A stretch of 64,000 bases of DNA from Clostridiales bacterium Firm_14 (GTDB lineage: Bacteria; Bacillota; Clostridia; Saccharofermentanales; Saccharofermentanaceae): positions 62,001-126,000 of the forward strand of contig LVAT01000020.1 in NCBI GenBank assembly GCA_001604135.1. The letters run 5' to 3'. A program made the position numbers and the translations under genes. Positions 9,467-17,962 of this stretch are shown piece after piece; the first letter of the stretch is position 1; each line of letters begins with the position of its first letter. The notes under the pieces were generated by a model. It saw only the letters and a list, made by a program, of their open reading frames with translations. It did not search any database and was not told the DNA's origin.

Positions 9467-10158
9467 AAGAAATACTTGAAGACAACGAAGATGACTGTCG
9501 CGGCAGTAAGAAAAGCCATAAGGAAGAAATCTGCAATGCCAAGCTTCAGCTCTATTACGCTTGACCTTTTGACCTCTCCGCCAAGACCCCTTGTGATAGC
9601 TGCCGCGGACAGTTCTTCGCCTATATTAACGCACGAGAAAAGGAGCGGTATCATTCTGAATTCAAACATCCTGAGGACATTGCCGCCACCTAACATGACG
9701 CCTCTCATCCTCATGGCATCGTTGATCGAAGAATATTCTTCCTTGATCGTCGGGAAAAATCTCATTACAACTGCCAAAGAAACTGCGATCCCGTCAGGAA
9801 CATGCATCTTCTGCATGCAGGACATGAACTCACCGATCTTGGTCGTTCTTACCACATACCAGGCGGTGATCAGAGCGGGCATAAACTGTACTACGATCCC
9901 GCAATATCCTATCAGCAGTGATGCGATAAGGCCTTCTGACTGCTCAGACAGGAAATAAAACATCAGAACAAGAGCTGAAGCATACGCCAATAAGAATTTC
10001 AGAGCGGAAGAATACTTCTTCTCAAGGATCATGAGTATTATCGGTATCAGAGTGATGGACAATCTTATAGCCCACAGGAACGGTGTTATCGCACTCATCA
10101 TGACGATGAGTGAAACGACAAATACCATAAACAGCTTTGTTCTGGGATCGAGTTTCAT
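9463..10158 (-). CDS. ECF transporter transmembrane component (EcfT-like)
   Basis: 231 aa; LDPRTKLF start, RFFPTIKEEYSSINDAMRMRGV coupling motif and AAAITRGL. Confidence 0.9.
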   Translation of the reverse strand: MKLDPRTKLFMVFVVSLIVMMSAITPFLWAIRLSITLIPIILMILEKKYSSALKFLLAYASALVLMFYFLSEQSEGLIASLLIGYCGIVVQFMPALITAWYVVRTTKIGEFMSCMQKMHVPDGIAVSLAVVMRFFPTIKEEYSSINDAMRMRGVMLGGGNVLRMFEFRMIPLLFSCVNIGEELSAAAITRGLGGEVKRSSVIELKLGIADFFLMAFLTAATVIFVVFKYFL

Positions 10159-10159
10159 T

Positions 10160-10756
10160 TTATACGATTCCGGCTTTCTCGAAATGCTTCTTCACTACTG
10201 CCTTACCGATAACTGCACCGATGCAGCCGAAGATAAAGCAGAGAACAACGAGCACGCCGATTGTCTTAACATTGATCGCAGCGAAAAGGTTATTTGCATA
10301 TTCTGCCGAATATCCGCCGTCGATAAGATCCTGACGGTAGGATTCAGCAGTTACAAGGATCGGGAAATAGTTTGCACAGATCCAGAGATTGAAAATACCA
10401 AAGCTTATAACAATCTTCTTAAAGCTCTTATACTGACCTGATTTGGCAATCAGATCTGCAATAACGCCTGCGCCGATGATGAGCGGAGCTCCGAGATAAC
10501 CCATGCCGCCAATGAACATGATGATCGCCAAAAGGATCGATAAAATGGTGATCATGCCGAACTTTTCAACCTTTGTGTAGAAGAGCATCATGGGGATGCC
10601 GCTTGCCAGAGGCAGAATGATTACATATGAAGCAACGATATAAGGGTGAATATAACCGAGCATTCCAAATGCAAATTCAACAGCAAAAAGGATCGCTGCA
10701 AATATGCCGACCGTTATAAAGTCTTTTGCCTTAAGTTTCTTACTTGTGTTTTCCAT
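10160..10756 (-). CDS. MptD/Trep_Strep-type ECF substrate-binding (S) component
   Basis: 198 aa; KAKDFITVGIFAAILFAVEFAFGMLGYIHPYIVASYVIILPLASGIPMMLFYTKVEKFGMITI, multi-pass; adjacent to EcfT and EcfA-A'. Confidence 0.82.
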   Translation of the reverse strand: MENTSKKLKAKDFITVGIFAAILFAVEFAFGMLGYIHPYIVASYVIILPLASGIPMMLFYTKVEKFGMITILSILLAIIMFIGGMGYLGAPLIIGAGVIADLIAKSGQYKSFKKIVISFGIFNLWICANYFPILVTAESYRQDLIDGGYSAEYANNLFAAINVKTIGVLVVLCFIFGCIGAVIGKAVVKKHFEKAGIV

Positions 10757-10771
10757 ATATACCTCCGATTA

Positions 10772-12508
10772 TTATGAGATCTTCCAGCTGACTGCCTGTT
10801 TTCTGCCGGATACGAAGTTCCTATAAATGCCTTCCTGCTTGATCAGGTCTTCGTGCTTGCCCTTCTGGACGATCTGTCCCTTGTCCACAACGATGATCTG
10901 GTCTGCGTGTCTTACGGTCTTTAATCTGTGCGCGATCATGATGATCGTCTTCTCCCTTGTGAGATTCTCTATAGCTTCCGTAAGTTCCTTCTCATTTTCC
11001 GGATCAACGTTAGCTGTAGCCTCGTCTAGGATGATGATCGGTGAATCCTTCATGATCGCTCTTGCAATCGCGATCCTCTGTTTCTCACCGCCTGAGAGCG
11101 AAGCTCCGCCCTCACCTACCAAAGTGTCGTAACCGTCAGGGAGTGCCATTATAAAGTCATGGCACGAAGCTTTCTTCGCAGCTGCGATAACTTCTTCCAT
11201 AGAAGCATCAGGCCTTCCGAATCTGATATTATTTGCAATCGTGTCTTCGAAAAGATAAACCCTTTGGAATACGAAACTGAAGTTCTCCATAAGGGAATCA
11301 AAGCTGTAATCTCTTACATCCCTTCCGCCAAGCGTAACCTTGCCTTCCTGGACATCCCAGAATCTGGCAATAAGTGATGTGATCGTAGTCTTACCGCCGC
11401 CGGAAGGGCCGACTATAGCAGTCGTTGTATTTTCTTTGATATCGAGAGTTACATTATCGATTATCTTTCTGTTCTCATAAGCAAAGCTTACATTCTCAAG
11501 ACGGATGTCTCTGTTAGCGGGCTTGATATCCTCACCGTCAATGTCCATCTGCGGAAGATCCGTGATCTCATTTGCAAGATCAACACCCTTTCCGATGATC
11601 TTCAAAAGTGCTGTGTATACACCTGCCGCATCGAGTGATTCAAAGATCATGAACGAGCACATGAGCATTGTGATCGTATACACAAGATCCATGGAACCAG
11701 ACATATAGAACCAGATCGAAGCAGCAGCGATAACAACACCTGTGAGCTTGCTGATAAGCATCTGGATTCCCACAGCAGGAATAGCTGCAAGCTCAGCAGT
11801 TATGTCTGCCTTGACCTTACGGTCGATAGCTTTGGATACACGTGAAGTGTTAAGCGCAACGATATTGTAGTTGCGGATCTCTGCAATGCCCTGGATATAT
11901 TCAAGAATTACTCCGACGATATCCCTGTCCGATTCGAGCTTCTCTCCTGCAACCTTTGCGACCTTATAATTTGTCACCTTGTTACAAAAGAAGAAAACAG
12001 TAATTCCTATAACGGCGATCAGACCGATCCTCCAGTCAAAGAAAAACATGCCGACACCGATTACCACAGTCGTAATGCTTCCCTGAAGAACCATCATTAT
12101 CGCTCTTGTTGCGATATCTCCTACCTGCTCCATCGTATTTGTAGTAACAGATGTGATATGGCCAAGGCTCGTATCGTTGAAATATCCCATAGGGAGATAT
12201 CTAAGGTGCTCTGCAATCTGGATCCTCTTTTGTGCGCAAGTGTCGTAACCGGCTTCCGTCTCGAGCATATGACCGAATCTGTTGATAGTCATCTTACCAA
12301 CTGTGCTTAAAAGCATAAGACCAATAACGAGAAGTATTGTCTTCGTGTCTATAGACTGATTAATAACAGCACCGAACGCTACAAATGCTGCGGGGATCTT
12401 CATTGCGCCTAAGATAGCATCTAAAACACCAAACAATACTGCTCTATATAATTTGTTTCTGTTCTTCTGATCGCAGAAACCAAAGAATTTCTTTATACTC
12501 TCATACAT
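10772..12508 (-). CDS. ABC transporter, fused TM-ATPase (IrtB/YbtQ-like half)
   Basis: 578 aa; N-terminal TM domain; GPSGGGKTT, LSGGEKQR, IIILDEATANVDPENE. Confidence 0.88.
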   Translation of the reverse strand: MYESIKKFFGFCDQKNRNKLYRAVLFGVLDAILGAMKIPAAFVAFGAVINQSIDTKTILLVIGLMLLSTVGKMTINRFGHMLETEAGYDTCAQKRIQIAEHLRYLPMGYFNDTSLGHITSVTTNTMEQVGDIATRAIMMVLQGSITTVVIGVGMFFFDWRIGLIAVIGITVFFFCNKVTNYKVAKVAGEKLESDRDIVGVILEYIQGIAEIRNYNIVALNTSRVSKAIDRKVKADITAELAAIPAVGIQMLISKLTGVVIAAASIWFYMSGSMDLVYTITMLMCSFMIFESLDAAGVYTALLKIIGKGVDLANEITDLPQMDIDGEDIKPANRDIRLENVSFAYENRKIIDNVTLDIKENTTTAIVGPSGGGKTTITSLIARFWDVQEGKVTLGGRDVRDYSFDSLMENFSFVFQRVYLFEDTIANNIRFGRPDASMEEVIAAAKKASCHDFIMALPDGYDTLVGEGGASLSGGEKQRIAIARAIMKDSPIIILDEATANVDPENEKELTEAIENLTREKTIIMIAHRLKTVRHADQIIVVDKGQIVQKGKHEDLIKQEGIYRNFVSGRKQAVSWKIS

Positions 12509-14282
12509 TGAGGGCCTCCTTTCCGCTCATGGCAACACTTTCTGACTCATCCTCATCCCTTGCCATGCTGTGGGCAGCCCACATATTGCTGTAGAGAGGA
12601 CAAGACTCAAGGAGTTCCTCATGTGTTCCTGACGCTTCGAGATTACCCTGGTTGATAACGAAGATCTTATCCGCATCAACGATTGTGGAAAGTCTGTGCG
12701 CGATTACTATAAGTGTCTTGCCCTGAACGAGCTTTGCAACACTGGACTGAACGAGAGCTTCATTCTCAGGATCTGTATATGCCGTAGCCTCATCGAGAAT
12801 AACTACCGGTGCATTCTTGAGCATGGCTCTTGCGATGCAGATCCTCTGACGTTCACCACCTGACAGATGTCCGCCGGCACCACCGACAACCGTATCGTAT
12901 CCGTTTTCGAGGCCTAAGATGAACTCGTGACAACCGGACTTCATGGCGGCATCGATTACTTCCTCATCCGTAGCGCCCTTTTTGCCCAATCTGATGTTTT
13001 CCTTGATCGAGAGGTCGAAAAGATAATTATCCTGCGCTACATAAGCTATCTGACTCATGTAGTAATCCAGAGGAATATCCTTGATGTTAACGCCGCCGAA
13101 TGTGATCACGCCTTCGTCAGGATCCCACAAGGAATCGATGAGCCTTGCGACTGTGCTCTTACCGGAACCTGAAGGTCCGACGATAGCACTTACTTCACCC
13201 TGCTTTATCTCCATGTTAATGCCGTGGAGGACCTCAGCATCCTTATACTTGAACTTAACGTTGCTGAGCGTGATATCGGATCCCACAGGTTCTTTTGCAA
13301 GTGTCTCAGGTCTCTTCATGTCATCCCTTTCGAGGATCTCAGTAACCTCACCGAAGATCGTCTTGATCTTTAAGAGATCATCCGTATAAGAGAATGCAAC
13401 AATAAGAGGTGTGATAAGGCCTGCAGAGAGGATAACGCTCATTACAAAGTTCTCGGGAGTAAGGCTTCCGTTCTTTATGAGCAAAAGGCCTACAGGCAAC
13501 ACGCCTAAGAATGTCGCAGGCATGAATGCCATGAATCCCGTCTGCCACCAGATGCATCTTCTCATCCAGTCGATGAAGCAGTCAGCGCCTTCTCTTGCTG
13601 CCGTTACGAACTTATCGTAAGAAGTCTTGGATTTACCGAAGGCCTTTATTACTTCAATACCATTTATGTATTCAACAGCAGTATCGTTTAAAGCCTTTGT
13701 CTTCTGGACTGAGACTTCATATCCGTTGCCGCTCTTTACAAACATTCCTGCACAAAGGATACCGCCGATAACTACAGAGATAAGATTGGCAAGACCCATT
13801 CTCCAGTCAAGTGAGATCAGATATACAAATATAACTATTGGAAGGAGAATGTTCGCCGAAAACTCAGGAATGATATGTGCAAGAGTTGTCTCCATGGAAT
13901 CAACTCGCTCAACGATAATGTTCTTATATGTACCGCTGTTATCAGAGAGCACGGAGCCTAACGGGATCTTTGAAAGCTTCTCGCAAAGCTGTCTTCTTAC
14001 AGTACCTAAAACATTGAATGTTCCCATATGCGACAAAGATGTTGATATGGAATGACATAAAAGTCTTAATACCCAGTAAGCAGCCATAAGCAGTATCTTA
14101 CTGAAATAGTAATTCCAATCTTTATTGCCGTTTAAAAGCTGAACCACCATGTCAGACATAATTAGATAAGGTCCGAACGATAAGGCAACACCGATGACCG
14201 CGAGCACAACACTCCAGCCGAAATACTTTATTCTCCTGCCCGCAAATTCGAGCACCCAGGAGAACGTGCTTTTCTTCTTCAC
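12501..14282 (-). CDS. ABC transporter, fused TM-ATPase (IrtA/YbtP-like half)
   Basis: 593 aa; GPSGSGKST, LSGGERQR, VVILDEATAYTDPENE; overlaps the next ABC gene by 8 bp. Confidence 0.88.
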   Translation of the reverse strand: MKKKSTFSWVLEFAGRRIKYFGWSVVLAVIGVALSFGPYLIMSDMVVQLLNGNKDWNYYFSKILLMAAYWVLRLLCHSISTSLSHMGTFNVLGTVRRQLCEKLSKIPLGSVLSDNSGTYKNIIVERVDSMETTLAHIIPEFSANILLPIVIFVYLISLDWRMGLANLISVVIGGILCAGMFVKSGNGYEVSVQKTKALNDTAVEYINGIEVIKAFGKSKTSYDKFVTAAREGADCFIDWMRRCIWWQTGFMAFMPATFLGVLPVGLLLIKNGSLTPENFVMSVILSAGLITPLIVAFSYTDDLLKIKTIFGEVTEILERDDMKRPETLAKEPVGSDITLSNVKFKYKDAEVLHGINMEIKQGEVSAIVGPSGSGKSTVARLIDSLWDPDEGVITFGGVNIKDIPLDYYMSQIAYVAQDNYLFDLSIKENIRLGKKGATDEEVIDAAMKSGCHEFILGLENGYDTVVGGAGGHLSGGERQRICIARAMLKNAPVVILDEATAYTDPENEALVQSSVAKLVQGKTLIVIAHRLSTIVDADKIFVINQGNLEASGTHEELLESCPLYSNMWAAHSMARDEDESESVAMSGKEALNV

Positions 14283-14315
14283 TTTTTACACCCCCGAAAA
14301 TGAATATACGCAAGA

Positions 14316-14331
14316 GTTAGTCTATACTAAC
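14316..14331. promoter_or_regulatory. DtxR/IdeR-like operator, site 4
   Basis: GTTAGTCTATACTAAC, 6-bp arms, just upstream of the 14282 start. Confidence 0.7.
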
Positions 14332-14342
14332 ATTCGGAAAAC

Positions 14343-14371
14343 ATAATAGTTAGGTGTGCCTAACTTGTCAA
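14343..14371 (-). promoter_or_regulatory. Sigma-A-type promoter with operator site 5 filling the spacer
   Basis: Minus strand: TTGACA (14366-14371) - 17 bp AGTTAGGCACACCTAAC - TATTAT (14343-14348). The palindrome AGTTAGGTGTGCCTAACT spans 14348-14365. Confidence 0.8.
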
Positions 14372-14432
14372 CATAAATTTTCTTGATTTATCGCAATCCC
14401 TTGTGATAATTGACGTTTTTTGTATTTCCCGC

Positions 14433-14490
14433 TTGCAATTTTCGGATTGATAAATATAATGTTAGCCGAGACTAATTAGGTTAGACTAAC
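14433..14490 (+). promoter_or_regulatory. feo promoter with two overlapping DtxR/IdeR-like operators (sites 6 and 7)
   Basis: TTGCAA (14433-14438) - 16 bp - TATAAT (14455-14460), followed directly by GTTAGCCGAGACTAAT (14461-14476) and ATTAGGTTAGACTAAC (14475-14490). TTAGGTTAGACTAACTTAT closely resembles the DtxR/IdeR consensus TTAGGTTAGSCTAACCTAA. Confidence 0.82.
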
Positions 14491-14536
14491 TTATGTACGC
14501 TAAATCTTACTTAAATATTTATATAGGGAGAATGAC

Positions 14537-14749
14537 ATGATGCCTATTGTAGTAGCCGATTGCGGCGAGGAATTGATCGTCAGGAAGGTTGGCGGAAGCC
14601 CCGAAGTAAAACTTCATCTTGAGAATCTTGGAATCGTTCCGGGCGGGTTCGTAACCCTGATCAGCGTTAACAACGGCAGCGTGATCCTCAAGGTAAAGGA
14701 ATCCAGGATCGCGCTCAACAAAGATATGGCCATGAAGATCATGGTCTGA
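14537..14749 (+). CDS. feoA: FeoA family protein
   Basis: 70 aa; VVADCGEELIVRKVGGSPEVKLHLENLGIVPGGFVTLISVNNGSVILKVKESRIALNKDMAMKIMV, SH3-like FeoA. Confidence 0.9.
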   Translation: MMPIVVADCGEELIVRKVGGSPEVKLHLENLGIVPGGFVTLISVNNGSVILKVKESRIALNKDMAMKIMV

Positions 14750-14779
14750 TGACGTTTATTAATTAAACAGGAGGAATAT

Positions 14780-15001
14780 ATGAAGACACTAAAGGAAGTG
14801 AAGGTAGGACAGACCGTTAAGGTCGTAAAGCTCCACGGTGAAGGCGCCGTAAAGCGCAGGATCATGGACATGGGAATCACCAAAGGCGTTGAGATCTATG
14901 TCCGCAAGGTAGCCCCCTTGGGTGATCCGGTCGAAGTTACGGTAAGAGGTTATGAATTATCTCTTCGTAAGAACGACGCTGAAATGGTAGAGGTTGAGTG
15001 A
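14780..15001 (+). CDS. feoA: FeoA family protein (second copy)
   Basis: 73 aa; LKEVKVGQTVKVVKLHGEGAVKRRIMDMGITKGVEIYVRKVAPLGDPVEVTVRGYELSLRKNDAEMVEV. Confidence 0.93.
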   Translation: MKTLKEVKVGQTVKVVKLHGEGAVKRRIMDMGITKGVEIYVRKVAPLGDPVEVTVRGYELSLRKNDAEMVEVE

Positions 15002-15073
15002 AATTGCATATTCTCACTAGGTCCTCGGAGCTAAAGCTCCTGCGGAATCGTTCGAACACGCAATTTCACTCAA
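14994..15073. repeat. Nested inverted-repeat element between feoA and feoB
   Basis: Perfect 14-bp arms TTGAGTGAAATTGC (14994-15007) and GCAATTTCACTCAA (15060-15073), with an internal hairpin GGAGCTAAAGCTCC (15027-15040). The left arm overlaps the feoA stop codon. Confidence 0.8.
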
Positions 15074-15115
15074 ACAGAATACTGAACCGATAGTTAATGG
15101 AGGAAACATATAATA

Positions 15116-17536
15116 ATGGCTAAAGAAATAAAGATCGCATTAGCAGGTAACCCGAACAGCGGTAAGACCACGCTCTTCAACGCTCTCACGGGTTCCAACC
15201 AGTTCGTCGGCAACTGGCCGGGCGTAACAGTCGAGAAAAAGGAAGGTAAGCTCAAAAAGCACGATGGCGTAACCATCACAGACCTTCCGGGTATCTATTC
15301 CCTCTCCCCTTATACATTAGAGGAAGTCGTAGCACGTAATTATCTCATCGATGAGAATCCTGACGTTATCCTCAACATCGTAGACGGTACGAACTTAGAG
15401 CGTAACCTCTACCTCACAACACAGCTTACAGAATTAGGTATCCCTGTCGTAATGGCAGTAAACATGATGGATATCATTAATAAAAACGGCGACAAGATCG
15501 ACCTCGACATGCTCTCAAAGCAGATGGGCTGCAAGGCAGTATCCATCTCCGCTCTTAAGGGCACCGGCATCATGGAGGCAGCAGAGGAAGCCATCAAGGC
15601 TGCCAACGGAACAAAGACTGTTCCTCCCCACTCCTTCTCCGGCCCCGTTGAGCACGCTCTGGCTCACATCGAAGAGGCTTGCCTCCACGATATGAACGCA
15701 GATAAGCAGAGATGGTACGCTATCAAGATTTTCGAGCGCGATGAGAAAGTTATCGAGAAGCTCGGAATCTCAAAGGAGACATTAGAGCACATCGAGAACG
15801 ACATTAAGGCAGCTGAGGCTGAGCTCGACGACGATGCAGAGTCCATCATCACAAACGAGCGCTATGTCTATATCGCTTCCATCATCAAGAGCTGCTACAA
15901 GAAGCAGTCCAAGGGTAATCTCTCCAAATCAGATAAGATCGATAAGATCGTTACCAACCGTATCCTTGGTCTTCCTATTTTCGCGCTCATCATGTGGCTC
16001 GTTTACTTCATCGCAATGACAACATTAGGAACCAGTATGACCGACTGGACAAATGACAATCTCTTCGGTGACGGTTTCTTCTTCTTAGGCATCGGCCAGA
16101 AACAGTACGACGAGAATGTTGATAACTGGGCCGGCGAAGCAGTATTCGTTGACGGCGTTAAGGCTGTTATCGACGAAGCTGTTGATAACGACGTAACAGG
16201 TGCGGAAAATCTCCAGGCTGACTTCGAAGACGCTGATTTCGGCGCTTTCGAAGAGGATTACGGATTCTATGCTGATGAGCTCATTGACAAGGGCTATGAC
16301 ATCGAAGCACCTCTCGTTGAATCCGGTGCTCTTGATGAAGAAGGCGAATTTACCACTCCTGCTATGGATGAGACAGAAGGCGCTGTCTTCGTTCCTTCCA
16401 TCCCTGACATGGTTTCCGGCTTGCTCGAGAAGGCCGGCGCTAACGAGTTCGTTACAGGACTTGTCGTTGACGGTATCATCGGTGGTGTAGGCGCAGTATT
16501 GGGCTTCGTTCCCCAGATGCTCGTCCTCTTCTTCCTCCTTGCATTCCTTGAATCCTGCGGATACATGGCAAGAGTCGCATTCGTGCTCGACCGTATCTTC
16601 AGAAGATTCGGTCTTTCCGGTAAGTCATTCATCCCTATGCTCGTATCTTCAGGATGCGGCGTTCCGGGCATCATGGCATCACGTACGATCGAGAATCAGC
16701 GTGACAGAAGAATGACCATCATGACTACAACATTCATCCCCTGCGGTGCAAAGCTCCCTATCATCGCTCTTATCACATCAGCTTTGTTCCGCCACACTGC
16801 ATTCAAAGGTTCATGGTTAGCACCTGCTACCTATTTCATCGGTATTGCAGCTGTTATTATCTCAGGCATCATCCTTAAGAAAACAAAGCCTTTCGCAGGC
16901 GATCCCGCTCCGTTCGTAATGGAGCTTCCCGCATACCACTGGCCGACACTCGGAAACCTCTTAAGATCCATGTGGGAGCGCGGCTGGTCCTTCATCAAAA
17001 AAGCAGGCACAGTTATTCTCATCTCCTCTATAGCTATCTGGCTCGGATCCGTATTCGGAAACACAGGAAGCGGATTCGGATTCGACCCGGATATGGAACT
17101 TGAGGCTTCCGTCTTGGGCATCATCGGCGGTGCGATCAAGTGGATCTTCGCTCCTTTGGGCTTCGCTAACATCAAGGCAACTATTGCTACTGTAATGGGT
17201 CTTGTTGCAAAGGAAGAAGTCGTCGGCGTATTCGGTGTTCTTGACTTTGAAGGCTTAACACAGCTCTCAGGCTTCGCATTCCTCATCTTCAACCTCCTCT
17301 GCGCTCCTTGCTTTGCAGCTATCGGTGCTATCAAGAGAGAGATGAACAATGCAAAGTGGACATGGTTCGCTATCGGTTACCAGTGCGTATTTGCTTACGC
17401 TATTGCACTCATCGTTTACCAGTTAGGCCTCCTTTTCACAGGCGCCGTAAACGTAATCGGATTGATATTCGCTCTGCTCGTTCTTGCAGGACTTGTGTAC
17501 CTCCTTGTAAGACCTGCCAAGAAGACAGCAAAGTAA
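15116..17536 (+). CDS. feoB: Ferrous iron transport protein B
   Basis: 806 aa; GNPNSGKTTLFNALTG, DLPGIYSLSPYT, VDGTNLERNLYLT, GFVPQMLVLFFLLAFLESCGYMARVAFVLDR. Confidence 0.97.
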   Translation: MAKEIKIALAGNPNSGKTTLFNALTGSNQFVGNWPGVTVEKKEGKLKKHDGVTITDLPGIYSLSPYTLEEVVARNYLIDENPDVILNIVDGTNLERNLYLTTQLTELGIPVVMAVNMMDIINKNGDKIDLDMLSKQMGCKAVSISALKGTGIMEAAEEAIKAANGTKTVPPHSFSGPVEHALAHIEEACLHDMNADKQRWYAIKIFERDEKVIEKLGISKETLEHIENDIKAAEAELDDDAESIITNERYVYIASIIKSCYKKQSKGNLSKSDKIDKIVTNRILGLPIFALIMWLVYFIAMTTLGTSMTDWTNDNLFGDGFFFLGIGQKQYDENVDNWAGEAVFVDGVKAVIDEAVDNDVTGAENLQADFEDADFGAFEEDYGFYADELIDKGYDIEAPLVESGALDEEGEFTTPAMDETEGAVFVPSIPDMVSGLLEKAGANEFVTGLVVDGIIGGVGAVLGFVPQMLVLFFLLAFLESCGYMARVAFVLDRIFRRFGLSGKSFIPMLVSSGCGVPGIMASRTIENQRDRRMTIMTTTFIPCGAKLPIIALITSALFRHTAFKGSWLAPATYFIGIAAVIISGIILKKTKPFAGDPAPFVMELPAYHWPTLGNLLRSMWERGWSFIKKAGTVILISSIAIWLGSVFGNTGSGFGFDPDMELEASVLGIIGGAIKWIFAPLGFANIKATIATVMGLVAKEEVVGVFGVLDFEGLTQLSGFAFLIFNLLCAPCFAAIGAIKREMNNAKWTWFAIGYQCVFAYAIALIVYQLGLLFTGAVNVIGLIFALLVLAGLVYLLVRPAKKTAK

Positions 17537-17548
17537 AGGACTGTACAT

Positions 17549-17728
17549 ATGATCGACTGGCTTGCCGCAAACTGGGTTAACATCTTAGTAATAGCACTTG
17601 TTGCTGTTGCCGTATTCTTTGCAGCAAGAAGCCTGATCAAAGACAAGAAAGCCGGCAAGAGCTCATGCGGCTGCAACTGCTCCCACTGCGCCCTTGCAGG
17701 CAAATGTCACAGTCAGAACAAAAAATAA
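17549..17728 (+). CDS. FeoB-associated Cys-rich membrane protein
   Basis: 59 aa, below the ORF track cutoff: MIDWLAANWVNILVIALVAVAVFFAARSLIKDKKAGKSSCGCNCSHCALAGKCHSQNKK. One TM plus a CxCxxC...C tail directly after feoB. Confidence 0.88.
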   Translation: MIDWLAANWVNILVIALVAVAVFFAARSLIKDKKAGKSSCGCNCSHCALAGKCHSQNKK

Positions 17729-17806
17729 AAGAATTCACATGCCATAAATGACTTGGGCTGTCTCTTTATTGAGGCAGCTCTTTTCATGTCGGCATGTGAA
17801 TCTTTT
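17727..17806 (+). terminator. Terminator hairpin nested in a larger inverted repeat
   Basis: Outer arms AAAAGAATTCACATGCC (17727-17743) and GGCATGTGAATCTTTT (17791-17806), one bulge; inner GGGCTGTCTC-TTTATT-GAGGCAGCTC followed by TTTT (17755-17784). Confidence 0.75.
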
Positions 17807-17820
17807 CGATGAGTCAAAAA

Positions 17821-17911
17821 TCCAGAAAAAAGTCCGACTATATCGGACAAAAATATGGTATTTTCGGGCCAAAGAGATGGAATTCCAGAAATAGTTCCGA
17901 CTGCGTCGGAC
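17821..17911. repeat. Phased inverted-word array A (word GTCCGA/TCGGAC), 2 units, 63-bp period
   Basis: TCCAGAAAAAAGTCCGACTATATCGGAC and TCCAGAAATAGTTCCGACTGCGTCGGAC; TCCAGA at 17821 and 17884, TCCGAC at 17833 and 17896, TCGGAC at 17843 and 17906, all 63 bp apart. Confidence 0.8.
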
Positions 17912-17962
17912 TTTTATCCGGAATTTACCGGAGCGTGAAGTGCCGATGCTTGAATTGATAGA

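Noticed and set aside
16294-17349. Antisense ORFs (126 and 172 aa) opposite feoB
   Set aside because: Shadow ORFs; feoB is clearly the coding strand.
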